Origin: an uncultured Lachnospiraceae bacterium
GTDB lineage: Bacteria > Bacillota > Clostridia > Lachnospirales > Lachnospiraceae
Assembly: GCA_910579395.1 (NCBI GenBank)
Contig: CAJTUC010000018.1
Span: 1-64,000 of the forward strand
Length of the DNA stretch: 64,000 nucleotides
Reading direction: 5' to 3'
Part shown: positions 25,546-33,544 of the stretch, one piece after another
Position numbering within the stretch: the stretch's first letter is position 1
Layout: the number at the start of each line of letters is the position of its first letter
The notes under the pieces: generated by a model
Told to the model about the DNA's origin: nothing
Database searches by the model: none
What the model saw: the letters and a program-made list of their open reading frames with translations, nothing else
Position numbers and translations under genes: made by a program

Positions 25546-26304
25546 TCATCCTCCAATCATAACACCGGTATTTCCATGAAGCAGAACGCGTATGATGCCG
25601 CAGATGATCAGATGCAGCGGATAATAGAGATAGAAAAACCACTTCATTCCTTTCCATTTTCCCCTCTTCCCGTTATAATTTTTCAGGAAGGGAATCGTCA
25701 GCACGACAAACAGCTGAATAATGCCATATATCTTATTAATAAACAGAAAATAGACGATTGCATAAAAAATCACCCAGAATGCCATACCCGCCATCTGCTT
25801 TTTAAAATTATCCCGATTCTGCCCGATTGAAATGATTGCCATAACTGCAATACAGCTCCAATCAGAACAAAAAGTGATTACACAAATGACAATCAGCAGC
25901 AGCATCTTCATCCACGCTTTCAGTTTCGGGCTGTCCATGACCACCAGTCCCACAAGTCCCCATGCCAGAGACCAGATCACGCTTGTCTGATTAAATACAG
26001 TAGTCTGAAAAGGTATAAAGGGTATTCCAAATGCAAAATTATAAGCAAAATGAGAAATCAGTGCAAACAGAAACAATCTGAAAGCATATTTCTTTACGTT
26101 ATGCGTATAGTGATAGCCTTCTGCAATAAAAAACCACATAATAGGCGCTGCCAGTCTGCCGACGATATGAAGAAGGATGAGTCGCCAGTCTGTTGGATAA
26201 TCCGGAAATATCACGGATATGACATGGTCTATCGTCATCGCAGTAATGGCGATGACTTTTAACTGATTGGCATTGAATCCCTGTGCTCTTTTCGTCTGTT
26301 CCAT
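25546..26304 (-). CDS. TraX-family membrane protein
   Basis: 252 residues with about eight hydrophobic helices. The start LKVIAITAMTIDHVISVIFP and RLAAPIMWFFIAEGYHYTHN, then RLFLFALISHFAYNFAFG, are the TraX signature. TraX acetylates pilin in the F plasmid, but chromosomal Firmicute homologues are common and their acceptor is unknown; acyl transfer at the membrane is the family-level guess. Tggaggt lies 8 nt ahead of the ATG. Own promoter at 26365-26393. Confidence 0.85.
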   Translation of the reverse strand: MEQTKRAQGFNANQLKVIAITAMTIDHVISVIFPDYPTDWRLILLHIVGRLAAPIMWFFIAEGYHYTHNVKKYAFRLFLFALISHFAYNFAFGIPFIPFQTTVFNQTSVIWSLAWGLVGLVVMDSPKLKAWMKMLLLIVICVITFCSDWSCIAVMAIISIGQNRDNFKKQMAGMAFWVIFYAIVYFLFINKIYGIIQLFVVLTIPFLKNYNGKRGKWKGMKWFFYLYYPLHLIICGIIRVLLHGNTGVMIGG

Positions 26305-26364
26305 AGCTTATACCTCCACCTGCAAATCTTTCTGCTCCATTTTTTAGAAATATATTTATTAGAT

Positions 26365-26393
26365 ATTATATTCCACTTATGGAATATAGTCAA
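26365..26393 (-). promoter_or_regulatory. Promoter of traX with perfect operator-like dyad
   Basis: Minus-strand TTGACT (26388-26393), 17 bp, TATAAT (26365-26370). The spacer and edges form a perfect 22-bp dyad, TATATTCCA-N4-TGGAATATA (26367-26388), which covers the polymerase site as a repressor operator would. Confidence 0.75.
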
Positions 26394-26440
26394 GCGGTGA
26401 ATAGATTGTTCACAAAAGAATATATAAGAAATCCAAACGG

Positions 26441-26468
26441 TTGAAAATCAAACAAAACATGATATAAT
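26441..26468 (+). promoter_or_regulatory. Promoter of the 185-aa membrane protein gene
   Basis: TTGAAA (26441-26446), 16 bp, TATAAT (26463-26468), 41 bp upstream of the ATG. Confidence 0.7.
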
Positions 26469-26509
26469 TCTCTTAAACATATCAGTATTTGCAAAGGAGA
26501 CAAAACTAT

Positions 26510-27067
26510 ATGGCAAAACAGCTGAAAAAAAGACCAATTGAAAAAGAACTGGAATTCTTAGCCATTTTCGAACTACTGGGCGTGCTGATGTTTGTAGGGT
26601 TGTATTTCGCAGCAAAGTATATTATCGACATGGACCTTGGGAAAAACGCATTCAAATTAAATTGGATTTCGTTTTATCCATTGCTGGTATTTTCTTTCAT
26701 CGTAATAGAGGGCAGTTTCTATTGGCTTAATAAGCTGAAAATGGTCAAAAGGCAAAAGGCTTTAAGTAATATTGAAATTGGCAGGATTTACAATAAATTA
26801 AGATGGATAAACGTGATTTTATTAACAGCCTATCTGTTGGTAATTATCATAGCAGCTTTTACAAAAGCAGATTTATCCGGAATAATTGTTGGGATTTTAC
26901 TGTATTTTATGGCAATCATTGAACAAATTAATTATTTTCACATCCGACTTTCTTATGAGACGGTAAATGGTACCCTCTTAGTGATTGAACCTCTTAAAAA
27001 GCTTTTTACCGGAACCGGAAAACGTTCACAATTGCGAAAGGATATTGACACTTATTTAGGTGTTTAA
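26510..27067 (+). CDS. Four-helix membrane protein of unknown function
   Basis: 185 residues from ATG 26510 (aaaggag 9 nt ahead). After a charged start (KQLKKRPIEKELEF) there are four hydrophobic segments (FELLGVLMFVGLYFAAKYII; SFYPLLVFSFIVIEGSFYWL; WINVILLTAYLLVIIIAAFT; GIIVGILLYFMAIIEQINYF) and a basic cytoplasmic tail (KRSQLRKDIDTY). The base composition is lower in G+C than its neighbours, which could mean recent acquisition. No family recognised. Confidence 0.7.
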   Translation: MAKQLKKRPIEKELEFLAIFELLGVLMFVGLYFAAKYIIDMDLGKNAFKLNWISFYPLLVFSFIVIEGSFYWLNKLKMVKRQKALSNIEIGRIYNKLRWINVILLTAYLLVIIIAAFTKADLSGIIVGILLYFMAIIEQINYFHIRLSYETVNGTLLVIEPLKKLFTGTGKRSQLRKDIDTYLGV

Positions 27068-27212
27068 CTTCCAGTTTAACCTCTTTCTAAAAGAATCTAT
27101 CTTCGCTCAACGATATCGGTCAATAAGAAAAAAGGGATATCAAAGGAATTTATTTCCCTTGGTACCCCTATTTTACTGCATTTTCTAACTATCAGTTTTT
27201 GTGAAAAACTAA

Positions 27213-27962
27213 TTATTTATAATTTACAATTTTCCCAAAATCCGCCTTCAAAGACGCGCCGCCAACCAGGCCGCCGTCAATATCAGGCTGTGCAAACAGC
27301 TCTGCTGCGTTGCCTGCATTTACGGAACCGCCGTACTGAATACGGACTGCCTCTGCTGTTGCATCATCATAAATCTCAGCGATGCAGTCACGGATGCCCT
27401 TACATACTTCCTCAGCCTGCTCTGTGGTTGCCGTCTTACCTGTTCCGATCGCCCAAATCGGCTCATATGCAATGACCATGCCTTTTACCTGATCAGCGGT
27501 AACTTCTGTGAGGTCAGATTTAATCTGTAATCTGATCCAATCCATTGTTACACCCATTTCTCTCTGCTCCAATGTCTCGCCACAGCATAAAATAGGTGTC
27601 AGACCTGCTTCCAGAGCTTTCTTTACTTTCTTATTCAGAAGCGCATCGTCTTCCTTGAAATAATCACGTCTCTCGGAATGTCCGATGATTACATATTTTA
27701 CGCCTGCATCCTTTAACATCGCTGCGGAAATCTCACCCGTATAAGCGCCTTTTTCCTCAAAATACATGTTCTCGGCGCCGACTTCTACATTGGTGCCCTT
27801 TACAGCCTCTACGACCGGAACGATATCAATCGCGGGTACACAGTATACAACGTCTACATCATCGGATTTAACCAAATCTTTTAATTCCTCGCACAAAGCA
27901 ACTGCCTGGCTGGGTGTCATATTCATCTTCCAGTTTCCGGCTACAATTTTCCTTCTTGCCAT
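27213..27962 (-). CDS. tpiA: Triosephosphate isomerase
   Basis: 249 residues from ATG 27962 (MARRKIVAGNWKMN), the family start; an upstream in-frame ATG at 27977 lacks conservation. Catalytic Lys is in GNWKMN, His in IGHSERRDYF and Glu in AYEPIWAIGTG. It interconverts dihydroxyacetone phosphate and glyceraldehyde 3-phosphate. Last of the gapA-pgk-tpiA order on the minus strand. Confidence 0.98.
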   Translation of the reverse strand: MARRKIVAGNWKMNMTPSQAVALCEELKDLVKSDDVDVVYCVPAIDIVPVVEAVKGTNVEVGAENMYFEEKGAYTGEISAAMLKDAGVKYVIIGHSERRDYFKEDDALLNKKVKKALEAGLTPILCCGETLEQREMGVTMDWIRLQIKSDLTEVTADQVKGMVIAYEPIWAIGTGKTATTEQAEEVCKGIRDCIAEIYDDATAEAVRIQYGGSVNAGNAAELFAQPDIDGGLVGGASLKADFGKIVNYK

Positions 27963-27982
27963 TTTTCCATTCTCCATTCATC

Positions 27983-28062
27983 TACTTACTTTTATACTTT
28001 TACATATCTTTTTCTTTTACTTACTTTTATTCTTTTACTTACTTTTATTCTTTTGCTTACTT
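27983..28062 (-). repeat. Purine-rich tandem repeat in the tpiA leader
   Basis: On the minus strand an 18-nt unit (aaaagtaagtaaaagaat) is repeated about three times with decay at both ends. The stretch has almost no pyrimidine-rich partner and should stay single-stranded ahead of the tpiA ribosome binding site. Confidence 0.7.
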
Positions 28063-28110
28063 TCCACCTGGAAGAATGGCTCCAAAGAGCCACTCTTTCC
28101 GGAATAACTT

Positions 28111-28151
28111 AGTACATCTTAGCTGATGTTTTCTATCAGCTTAGATGTACT
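28111..28151. repeat. Long hairpin between pgk and tpiA
   Basis: A 17-bp stem (28111-28127 with 28135-28151) has a single mismatch and a 7-nt loop. No T-run follows on the minus strand, so it is more likely an RNA-processing or stability element than a strong terminator. Just beyond it the unit aaaacggaat is repeated three times (28150-28183) right after the pgk stop. Confidence 0.55.
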
Positions 28152-28180
28152 TTACTCCGTTTTATTCCGTTTATTCCGTT

Positions 28181-29404
28181 TTATTTGTCATCTGCAGCCA
28201 CAACACCCGGTAACTCCTTGCCTTCCAAAAATTCAAGGGAAGCGCCGCCGCCTGTGGAAATATGACTCATCTTGTCTGCGAAACCAAGCTGGTTTACCGC
28301 TGCAGCGCTGTCGCCGCCGCCGATGATCGTTGTTGCATCTGTCTCGGCAAGAGATTTCGCTACTGCAATCGTACCTGCTGCCAGTGTCGGATTCTCGAAT
28401 ACGCCCATCGGTCCGTTCCATACAACAGTCTTAGCAGATTTTACGGCGTCTGCATACAATTTCGCTGTTTCCGTACCGATATCAAGACCTTCTTTATCAG
28501 CAGGAATCTTGTCTGCTGCTACGACCTCAACATCGATCGGTCCATCGATCGGATCCGGAAAATGGTCAGCAATCGTTGTATCAACAGGCAGTAACAGCTT
28601 CTTGCCAAGTTTCTCTGCCTTTTCCATCATTTCTTTACAATAGTCGAGTTTCTCATTATCTACAAGAGAGTTTCCGACTTCCATTCCTTTTGCTTTCAGG
28701 AAAGTAAATGCCATACCGCCGCCAATGATCAATGTATCACATTTCTCTAACAGGTTATTGATAACGTTCAGTTTATCAGCAACTTTTGCGCCGCCGAGAA
28801 TCGCTACGAACGGTCTGACCGGATTTTCTACTGCATTTCCAAGGAAATCAATTTCTTTCTGCATCAGATAACCAACTGCATTCTCTCCGCCTTTTTCGGA
28901 AATGAATTTCGTAACACCTGCTACGGAAGCATGTGCTCTATGAGAAGAGCCGAAAGCATCGCATACATAAGCGTCTGCAAGGTCAGCCAGCTCTTTGCTG
29001 AATTCCTCACCGTTCTTTGTCTCTTCCTTGCCGCGGAAACGGGTATTCTGAAGCAGTACGACATCGCCTTCCTTCATTGCTTCAACTGCTGCGGTAGCCG
29101 CTTCACCCGTTACATTATAATCCGCAACAAAGTTTACTTCTTTTCCAAGCTTCTCGGACAGTCTTTTTGCAACCGGTGCAAGAGATTCCTTCTCATTCGG
29201 GCCTTCTTTTACTTTGCCGAGATGAGAGCAGAGAATCACTTTCGCGCCGTCACCGATCAGTTTGTTGATCGTCGGCAGAGCTGCAACAATACGGGTCTCA
29301 TCTGTGATCTCGCCGTTTTTCAACGGTACGTTAAAGTCACATCTTACAAGAACGCGTTTTCCTTTCACATTGATATCATCTACGGATTTCTTATTTAATC
29401 CCAT
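28181..29404 (-). CDS. pgk: Phosphoglycerate kinase
   Basis: 407 residues from ATG 29404 (ggagg 8 nt ahead; family start MGLNKKSVDDINVKGKRVL). RVLVRCDFNVPLKNGEI, SSHRAHASV, GGAKVADKLNV, and the C-terminal GGGDSAAAVNQLG and STGGGASLEFLEGKELPG give the two-domain kinase. It makes ATP from 1,3-bisphosphoglycerate. Confidence 0.98.
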   Translation of the reverse strand: MGLNKKSVDDINVKGKRVLVRCDFNVPLKNGEITDETRIVAALPTINKLIGDGAKVILCSHLGKVKEGPNEKESLAPVAKRLSEKLGKEVNFVADYNVTGEAATAAVEAMKEGDVVLLQNTRFRGKEETKNGEEFSKELADLADAYVCDAFGSSHRAHASVAGVTKFISEKGGENAVGYLMQKEIDFLGNAVENPVRPFVAILGGAKVADKLNVINNLLEKCDTLIIGGGMAFTFLKAKGMEVGNSLVDNEKLDYCKEMMEKAEKLGKKLLLPVDTTIADHFPDPIDGPIDVEVVAADKIPADKEGLDIGTETAKLYADAVKSAKTVVWNGPMGVFENPTLAAGTIAVAKSLAETDATTIIGGGDSAAAVNQLGFADKMSHISTGGGASLEFLEGKELPGVVAADDK

Positions 29405-29591
29405 TTTCTTTCCTCCATTCCGCCGCTTCAACGGCATCTTAATCGAGCAGGGAAGACCTCTTCCTCCGCTCGTCGCACGGCCCGCATGCCGCTTTAGCGG
29501 CAAACTTCCTAATGCGGGCATGTGCATAAAAAGCGCAAGCTCCGCAGCCTGCACATCAAATCCCACTACGATTACAGCAATTTCCTATTAT
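29405..29591 (-). other. Structured intergenic region between gapA and pgk
   Basis: Three short hairpins are visible: ttgccgct/agcggcat and gcccgcat/atgcgggc nested around 29480-29520, and ccg..cgg near 29420-29435. A degraded copy of the thyX terminator sequence (aaaaagcgcaagctccgcagcctgc) lies at 29527-29551. No reading frame is supported. Confidence 0.45.
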
Positions 29592-29627
29592 TTAAAAATA
29601 AGGTCCGGCCCAACAAGGCCGGACCTT
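29592..29627 (-). terminator. Terminator of gapA
   Basis: aaggtccggcc (29600-29610) and ggccggacctt (29617-29627) form a perfect 11-bp stem with a 6-nt loop, followed on the minus strand by attttta. It lies 38 bp after the gapA stop, so pgk needs read-through or its own promoter. Confidence 0.88.
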
Positions 29628-29664
29628 AACAGATCTTAGCTTAAAATTTTCAAAACTTCATGAA

Positions 29665-30666
29665 TTACTGTAATTCAGCGAAGTATTTGATTGTTCTAAC
29701 CATCTGGCTTGTATAGCTGTTCTCATTGTCATACCAGGAAACAACCTGTACCAGATTGTCAGCGCCAACCATTGTCTGAGTTGCATCGAAGAGTGAACCA
29801 TATCTCATACCGATAACGTCAGAAGATACGATTTCTTCCTCATTGTAGCCGAAGGACTCATTAGCTGCTGCTTTCATAGCTGCATTGATTTCATCCTTTG
29901 TTACGGACTTCTCAACAGTTGCTACGAGGATTGTTGTAGAACCTGTCGGAGTAGGAACACGCTGAGCGGAACCGATCAGTTTACCGTTCAGTTCAGGAAT
30001 AACAAGGCCGATTGCCTTAGCAGCACCTGTGCTGTTCGGAACGATATTGATAGCGCCTGCGCGGGATCTTCTCAAATCGCCTTTTCTCTGAGGACCGTCG
30101 AGAATCATCTGATCGCCTGTGTAAGCATGAATTGTGCTCATGATACCGGATTTAATCGTAGCCAAGTCATTCAGCGCTTTTGCCATAGGAGCCAGGCAGT
30201 TTGTTGTACAGGATGCTGCGGAGATGATTGTATCATCCTTTGTCAGCGTTGTGTGGTTTACGTTGTAAACAATTGTCGGAAGGTCATTTCCTGCAGGAGC
30301 AGAGATAACTACTTTCTTAGCGCCGGCATTGATGTGTGCCTGTGCTTTCTCTTTGGATGTGTAGAAACCGGAGCACTCCAGAACTACGTCTACTCCAAGT
30401 TCACCCCAAGGACAATTGTTAGCATCGGGCTCTTTGTAGATTTTCAGAGTCTTGCCGTCAACTGTGATGGAATCTTCTCCAGCTGAAACCGTATCGCCTT
30501 TCTCATATCTGCCCTGTGAAGAATCATACTTCAACAAGTGAGCCAGCATCTTAGGGCTTGTTAAATCGTTAATTGCTACTACTTCGTATCCCTCTGCACC
30601 GAACATCTGTCTGAATGCAAGACGACCGATACGACCAAAACCATTGATTGCTACTTTTACTGCCAT
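29665..30666 (-). CDS. gapA: Glyceraldehyde-3-phosphate dehydrogenase
   Basis: 333 residues. NAD-binding start KVAINGFGRIGRLAFRQ, catalytic Cys in SAASCTTNCLAPMAKAL, partner His in THAYTGDQ and SWYDNENSYTSQMVRT at the end. Glycolytic, NAD-dependent type. Aggagga lies 8 nt before the ATG. Confidence 0.98.
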   Translation of the reverse strand: MAVKVAINGFGRIGRLAFRQMFGAEGYEVVAINDLTSPKMLAHLLKYDSSQGRYEKGDTVSAGEDSITVDGKTLKIYKEPDANNCPWGELGVDVVLECSGFYTSKEKAQAHINAGAKKVVISAPAGNDLPTIVYNVNHTTLTKDDTIISAASCTTNCLAPMAKALNDLATIKSGIMSTIHAYTGDQMILDGPQRKGDLRRSRAGAINIVPNSTGAAKAIGLVIPELNGKLIGSAQRVPTPTGSTTILVATVEKSVTKDEINAAMKAAANESFGYNEEEIVSSDVIGMRYGSLFDATQTMVGADNLVQVVSWYDNENSYTSQMVRTIKYFAELQ

Positions 30667-30721
30667 TTTCGTTTCCTCCTAATAAAATAAAATATATTTT
30701 ATATTATTTTGCCAAACTGCA

Positions 30722-30762
30722 ATTATAAAATACATAAAATACAGATTGACAAAATTTTGTCA
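30722..30762 (-). promoter_or_regulatory. gapA promoter with 16-bp palindrome
   Basis: TGACAAAATTTTGTCA (30747-30762) is a perfect palindrome. Its edge gives TTGTCA as a possible -35, and TATAAT (30722-30727) lies 19 bp on, so the palindrome may be the operator of a glycolytic repressor (unidentified). Confidence 0.5.
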
Positions 30763-30859
30763 GCACAATCATTTTACCTAATTTGTCCATAAAATTCAAG
30801 GTGTAAATCAAAAATAATTGGAAATTTATAACTATTTTATAATTTTATAAAACTTGCTG

Positions 30860-31052
30860 CTGTCCGTTCGAAGCCAGGGTGCCGCCCGCAGGAGTCATAT
30901 CCCCTTGTCACCACGCTCCCGCTCCGCGAAAAATCGTAGCGGTGCTAAGTTCAAAGGCCGCAAAGCTGCCTTTTCACTAAGCACCGACGTTTTTCAAGGG
31001 GTTCCGCGGGGATATGACTCCTGCTGGCGGCACCCTGGCTTCGAACGGACAG
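30860..31052. repeat. Long hairpin element with conserved core, copy 1
   Basis: Left arm 30860-30904 and right arm 31008-31052 are inverted repeats at 44 of 45 positions. They enclose a 103-nt core (30905-31007) that is 83/103 identical to the core at 35021-35123, although the arms of the two copies are unrelated. Core stems: gaaaaat/gtttttc, cggtgct/agcaccg, aaagg/ccttt with a gc-aaa-gc tip. A good promoter starts 12 bp downstream of the right arm, so in this copy the element is not in the mRNA leader of the next gene. Short frames through it are shadows. Confidence 0.85.
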
Positions 31053-31063
31053 TACTGACGCAC

Positions 31064-31092
31064 TTGCCATTTTCCCCAAAATGCACTATACT
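31064..31092 (+). promoter_or_regulatory. Promoter of the PHP phosphatase gene
   Basis: TTGCCA (31064-31069) and TATACT (31087-31092) are 17 bp apart, 67 bp upstream of the ATG and just beyond the hairpin element. Confidence 0.75.
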
Positions 31093-31158
31093 GATACGGC
31101 ACCGGCGGCAATGCCTGATTGTCTGCCGAAATCAGTATATCACAAAAGGAGACATACC

Positions 31159-31977
31159 ATGCCGATCACAGCCGATTATCACTTGCATTCTTCTTTTTCG
31201 GGAGATTCCGATACACCGATGGTGGAAATGGTCTTGCAGGGAATCAAAACAGGACTGAAGTGGATGTGCTTCACGGAACATCAGGACTTCGATTATCCCG
31301 TTTCGACGGAAACACCTGCAGGAACGTTCGATGTAAATCCTGACTCATATCTTTATGAATTTTTGAAATGCCGGGAAAAATATGCGGATAAAATAACGCT
31401 CGTTTTTGGTGTAGAACTCGGTCTACAGCCATACCTCTCTAAAAAAAATGCCGCCTTTGCCAAAGCGCACGAATATGACTTCATCATCGCCTCTTCCCAT
31501 CTCTGCAATGGAAAAGACCCCTATTATCCCGCTTTTTACGAGGGAAGGACGCAGGAAGAAGCCTACCGCGAATATTTTGAATCGATTCTGGAAAATCTGA
31601 AAAGTTTCAGCAATTTCGATGTTTACGGCCATCTGGACTATGTTGTCCGCTATGGTCCGCAGAAAGACGACGGATATACTTATGAGCAATACCGTGATAT
31701 CCTCGATAAGATTCTGGAAAAGCTGATTCAGGACGGAAAAGGTATCGAACTCAACACCGGCGGACTGGCAAACGGTCTGCGGGAAGCCAATCCCTGCACA
31801 GCCATTCTCCGCCGCTATAAAGAACTCGGCGGTGAAATCATTACGGTCGGTTCCGATGCCCATAAGCCCGAACGTATCGCGGCTTATTTTGAACAGGCTG
31901 CCGCGATGTTAACCGACTGTGGTTTCCGCTATTACAGCACGTTTGAAAGGCGGAACGTTTCCTTTCATAAGATATGA
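31159..31977 (+). CDS. PHP-domain phosphatase (histidinol-phosphatase, HisJ/HisK type)
   Basis: 272 residues from ATG 31159 (aaaagga 9 nt ahead). The metal ligands of the PHP fold are in place: DYHLHSSFSGDSD, FTEHQDFDYP, GVELGLQPY, SSHLCNG, YGHLDYVVRYG and VGSDAHKPERIA. This arrangement is that of trinuclear histidinol-phosphate phosphatases of histidine synthesis, though small PHP phosphoesterases with other substrates look the same. No other his gene is nearby. Its end overlaps the converging small gene by 69 bp. Confidence 0.82.
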   Translation: MPITADYHLHSSFSGDSDTPMVEMVLQGIKTGLKWMCFTEHQDFDYPVSTETPAGTFDVNPDSYLYEFLKCREKYADKITLVFGVELGLQPYLSKKNAAFAKAHEYDFIIASSHLCNGKDPYYPAFYEGRTQEEAYREYFESILENLKSFSNFDVYGHLDYVVRYGPQKDDGYTYEQYRDILDKILEKLIQDGKGIELNTGGLANGLREANPCTAILRRYKELGGEIITVGSDAHKPERIAAYFEQAAAMLTDCGFRYYSTFERRNVSFHKI

Positions 31978-32238
31978 GCCGTCAAAAAAATTAACGATTT
32001 CCTTTGCGTGAGGTACTTTTCTGAGAATCGCAGTCTTGGCAGTACCGCGCTGACTGCTGTTGACACAGATGATAAACCTGCCTTCTTTACCGGGAGCCGC
32101 CTTTTTGAATTTGATAAAAAAGGAGACTCCAGCGCCGAAGAAGGCTTTTTTTACCTTTTCCTTTGTTTCCTTATCATAAACTTCACACAACTCTATCTCA
32201 TTATTTACTTTCACATGTGTATATTTTGATTCTACCAT
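31909..32238 (-). CDS. Uncharacterised basic protein, about 109 aa
   Basis: The frame starts MVESKYTHVKVNNEIELCEV (ATG 32238, ggagg 7 nt ahead; another ATG at 32244 is too close). The protein is rich in Lys and has FFGAGVSFFIKFKKAAPGKE, GRFIICVNSSQRGTAKTAIL and a C-terminal DGSYLMKGNVPPFKRAVIAE. It is soluble and probably a single small alpha/beta domain. Its last 23 codons overlap the end of the PHP gene on the other strand, which is unusual but allowed for convergent genes. No family recognised. Confidence 0.6.
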   Translation of the reverse strand: MVESKYTHVKVNNEIELCEVYDKETKEKVKKAFFGAGVSFFIKFKKAAPGKEGRFIICVNSSQRGTAKTAILRKVPHAKEIVNFFDGSYLMKGNVPPFKRAVIAETTVG

Positions 32239-32363
32239 TTTCATGCCTCCGTTCTTTCCCCTTTATCCCCCTGTTATATTATGTTCCTAGCATAAAGTGT
32301 ATCACAGAACCTGTGAAAATATCGTGAAGGAAAACAGTAGATTTTCTTAAAATTTTCTTACTT

Positions 32364-33461
32364 TTATTTCCGGGCATCCCCGGTCCTTATAATGGTACCG
32401 CCGCCGAGCACATATCCCTTTTCATAAAAAACGACCGCCTGCCCCGGCGTGATCGCTCTGACAGGCCTGTGGAAACTGCATTTTATCCTGTCCTCTCCTG
32501 CCTTTTCAATTACGCATCTTTCTCCCGGATGCGCGTATCGTATTTTGGCAAGCACCTCCTTTTGTCCGGTCAAGTCTTCCATTCCCATAAAATTCAGTTC
32601 GCTGCACAGCAGTGTATCACCGAAAACATCCTCCGCTTCGCCGATGACGACCTCATCGCTTTCCGGCCGGATTTCGGTCACAAAAACGGGATGCCCCATC
32701 GCGAGGTTCAGGCCCTTGCGCTGCCCGACCGTGTAATGGGTAATGCCGAGATGTTCTCCCAATACAACGCCTTCTTTTGTTACATATTTTCCTTTTCCCG
32801 GCACCCGGCCTGCCGCCTCCCGGTCGATAAATGCCGCATAATCGTTATCGGGAATAAAACAGATTTCCTGACTGTCCGGCTTATGAGCGACCGGAAGCCC
32901 CTCTCTTTCAGCAATCTTCCTGATTTCTTCTTTTGTATGATCTCCCACCGGCATCAGCGTATGAGCCAGCTGGTACTGGGTCAGGCCGTACAGTGCATAA
33001 GTCTGGTCTTTCGCGGCTGTCTCCGCATTTCCGACGGCGTATCTTCCGTTCGGAAGCTTTATGATTCTGGCATAATGCCCGGTAGCGATATAATCCGCTC
33101 CAATCTCCATGCTTCTTTGTAAAAGGGATTCCCATTTCACATAACGGTTGCAGGCAATGCAGGGGTTAGGCGTACAGCCTTTCAGATAGGCCTCCGTAAA
33201 ATAATCTATGACCTTCTCCTGAAACTCCTTTTTAAAATTCATCACATAGTGCGGAATCTGAAGCACCTGTGCCACCTGCCTTGCATCTTCCACAGCAGAT
33301 AAGCCGCAGCATCCGCCGTTTTCCGCCTGCACTGCAGCTTCTTCATCCTGCCAGATCTGCATGGTTACACCGATGACATCATAGCCCTGCTCTTTTAAAA
33401 GATAAGCTGCTACCGAGGAATCCACCCCGCCTGACATCCCTACGACTACTTTCTCTCTCAT
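32364..33461 (-). CDS. mnmA: tRNA-uridine 2-sulfurtransferase
   Basis: 365 residues. PP-loop GMSGGVDSSVAAYLLKEQG, the catalytic cysteine in GCTPNPCIACNRYVKW, the partner in KPDSQEICFIPDNDY, and the C-terminal barrel (VLAKIRYAHPGERC). It puts sulfur on U34 of Lys, Glu and Gln tRNAs. It is divergent from the flippase gene at 33541, with 79 bp between. Confidence 0.97.
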   Translation of the reverse strand: MREKVVVGMSGGVDSSVAAYLLKEQGYDVIGVTMQIWQDEEAAVQAENGGCCGLSAVEDARQVAQVLQIPHYVMNFKKEFQEKVIDYFTEAYLKGCTPNPCIACNRYVKWESLLQRSMEIGADYIATGHYARIIKLPNGRYAVGNAETAAKDQTYALYGLTQYQLAHTLMPVGDHTKEEIRKIAEREGLPVAHKPDSQEICFIPDNDYAAFIDREAAGRVPGKGKYVTKEGVVLGEHLGITHYTVGQRKGLNLAMGHPVFVTEIRPESDEVVIGEAEDVFGDTLLCSELNFMGMEDLTGQKEVLAKIRYAHPGERCVIEKAGEDRIKCSFHRPVRAITPGQAVVFYEKGYVLGGGTIIRTGDARK

Positions 33462-33529
33462 ATTCTGTTACCTCTCTTGCATACTATAAAATAATGAACC
33501 TCTCCGCAGATATAGACTGTGAGAAAGGC

Positions 33530-33544
33530 ATGGCATTTATATGA
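33530..33544 (+). other. Four-codon frame (MAFI) overlapping the next start
   Basis: agaaagg-c-ATGGCATTTATATGA: a tiny frame ends with a TGA that overlaps the ATG of the flippase gene (ATGA). The layout equals the repeat-derived leaders elsewhere, here with a 12-nt spacer that is out of frame. It is probably a spacer rather than a translated peptide, but coupling is possible. Confidence 0.35.

Noticed and set aside
30667..30860. tRNA gene suggested by gttcgaagcc near 30866
   Set aside because: No acceptor stem, anticodon arm or CCA-adjacent pairing around it; the motif is part of the hairpin arm.
30854..31258. Reading frame through hairpin copy 1 (RSAKNRSGAKFKGRKAAFSL) similar to one through copy 2
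   Set aside because: The similarity comes from the shared core. Differences between copies are mostly amino-acid-changing but keep base pairing, so the frames are not coding.
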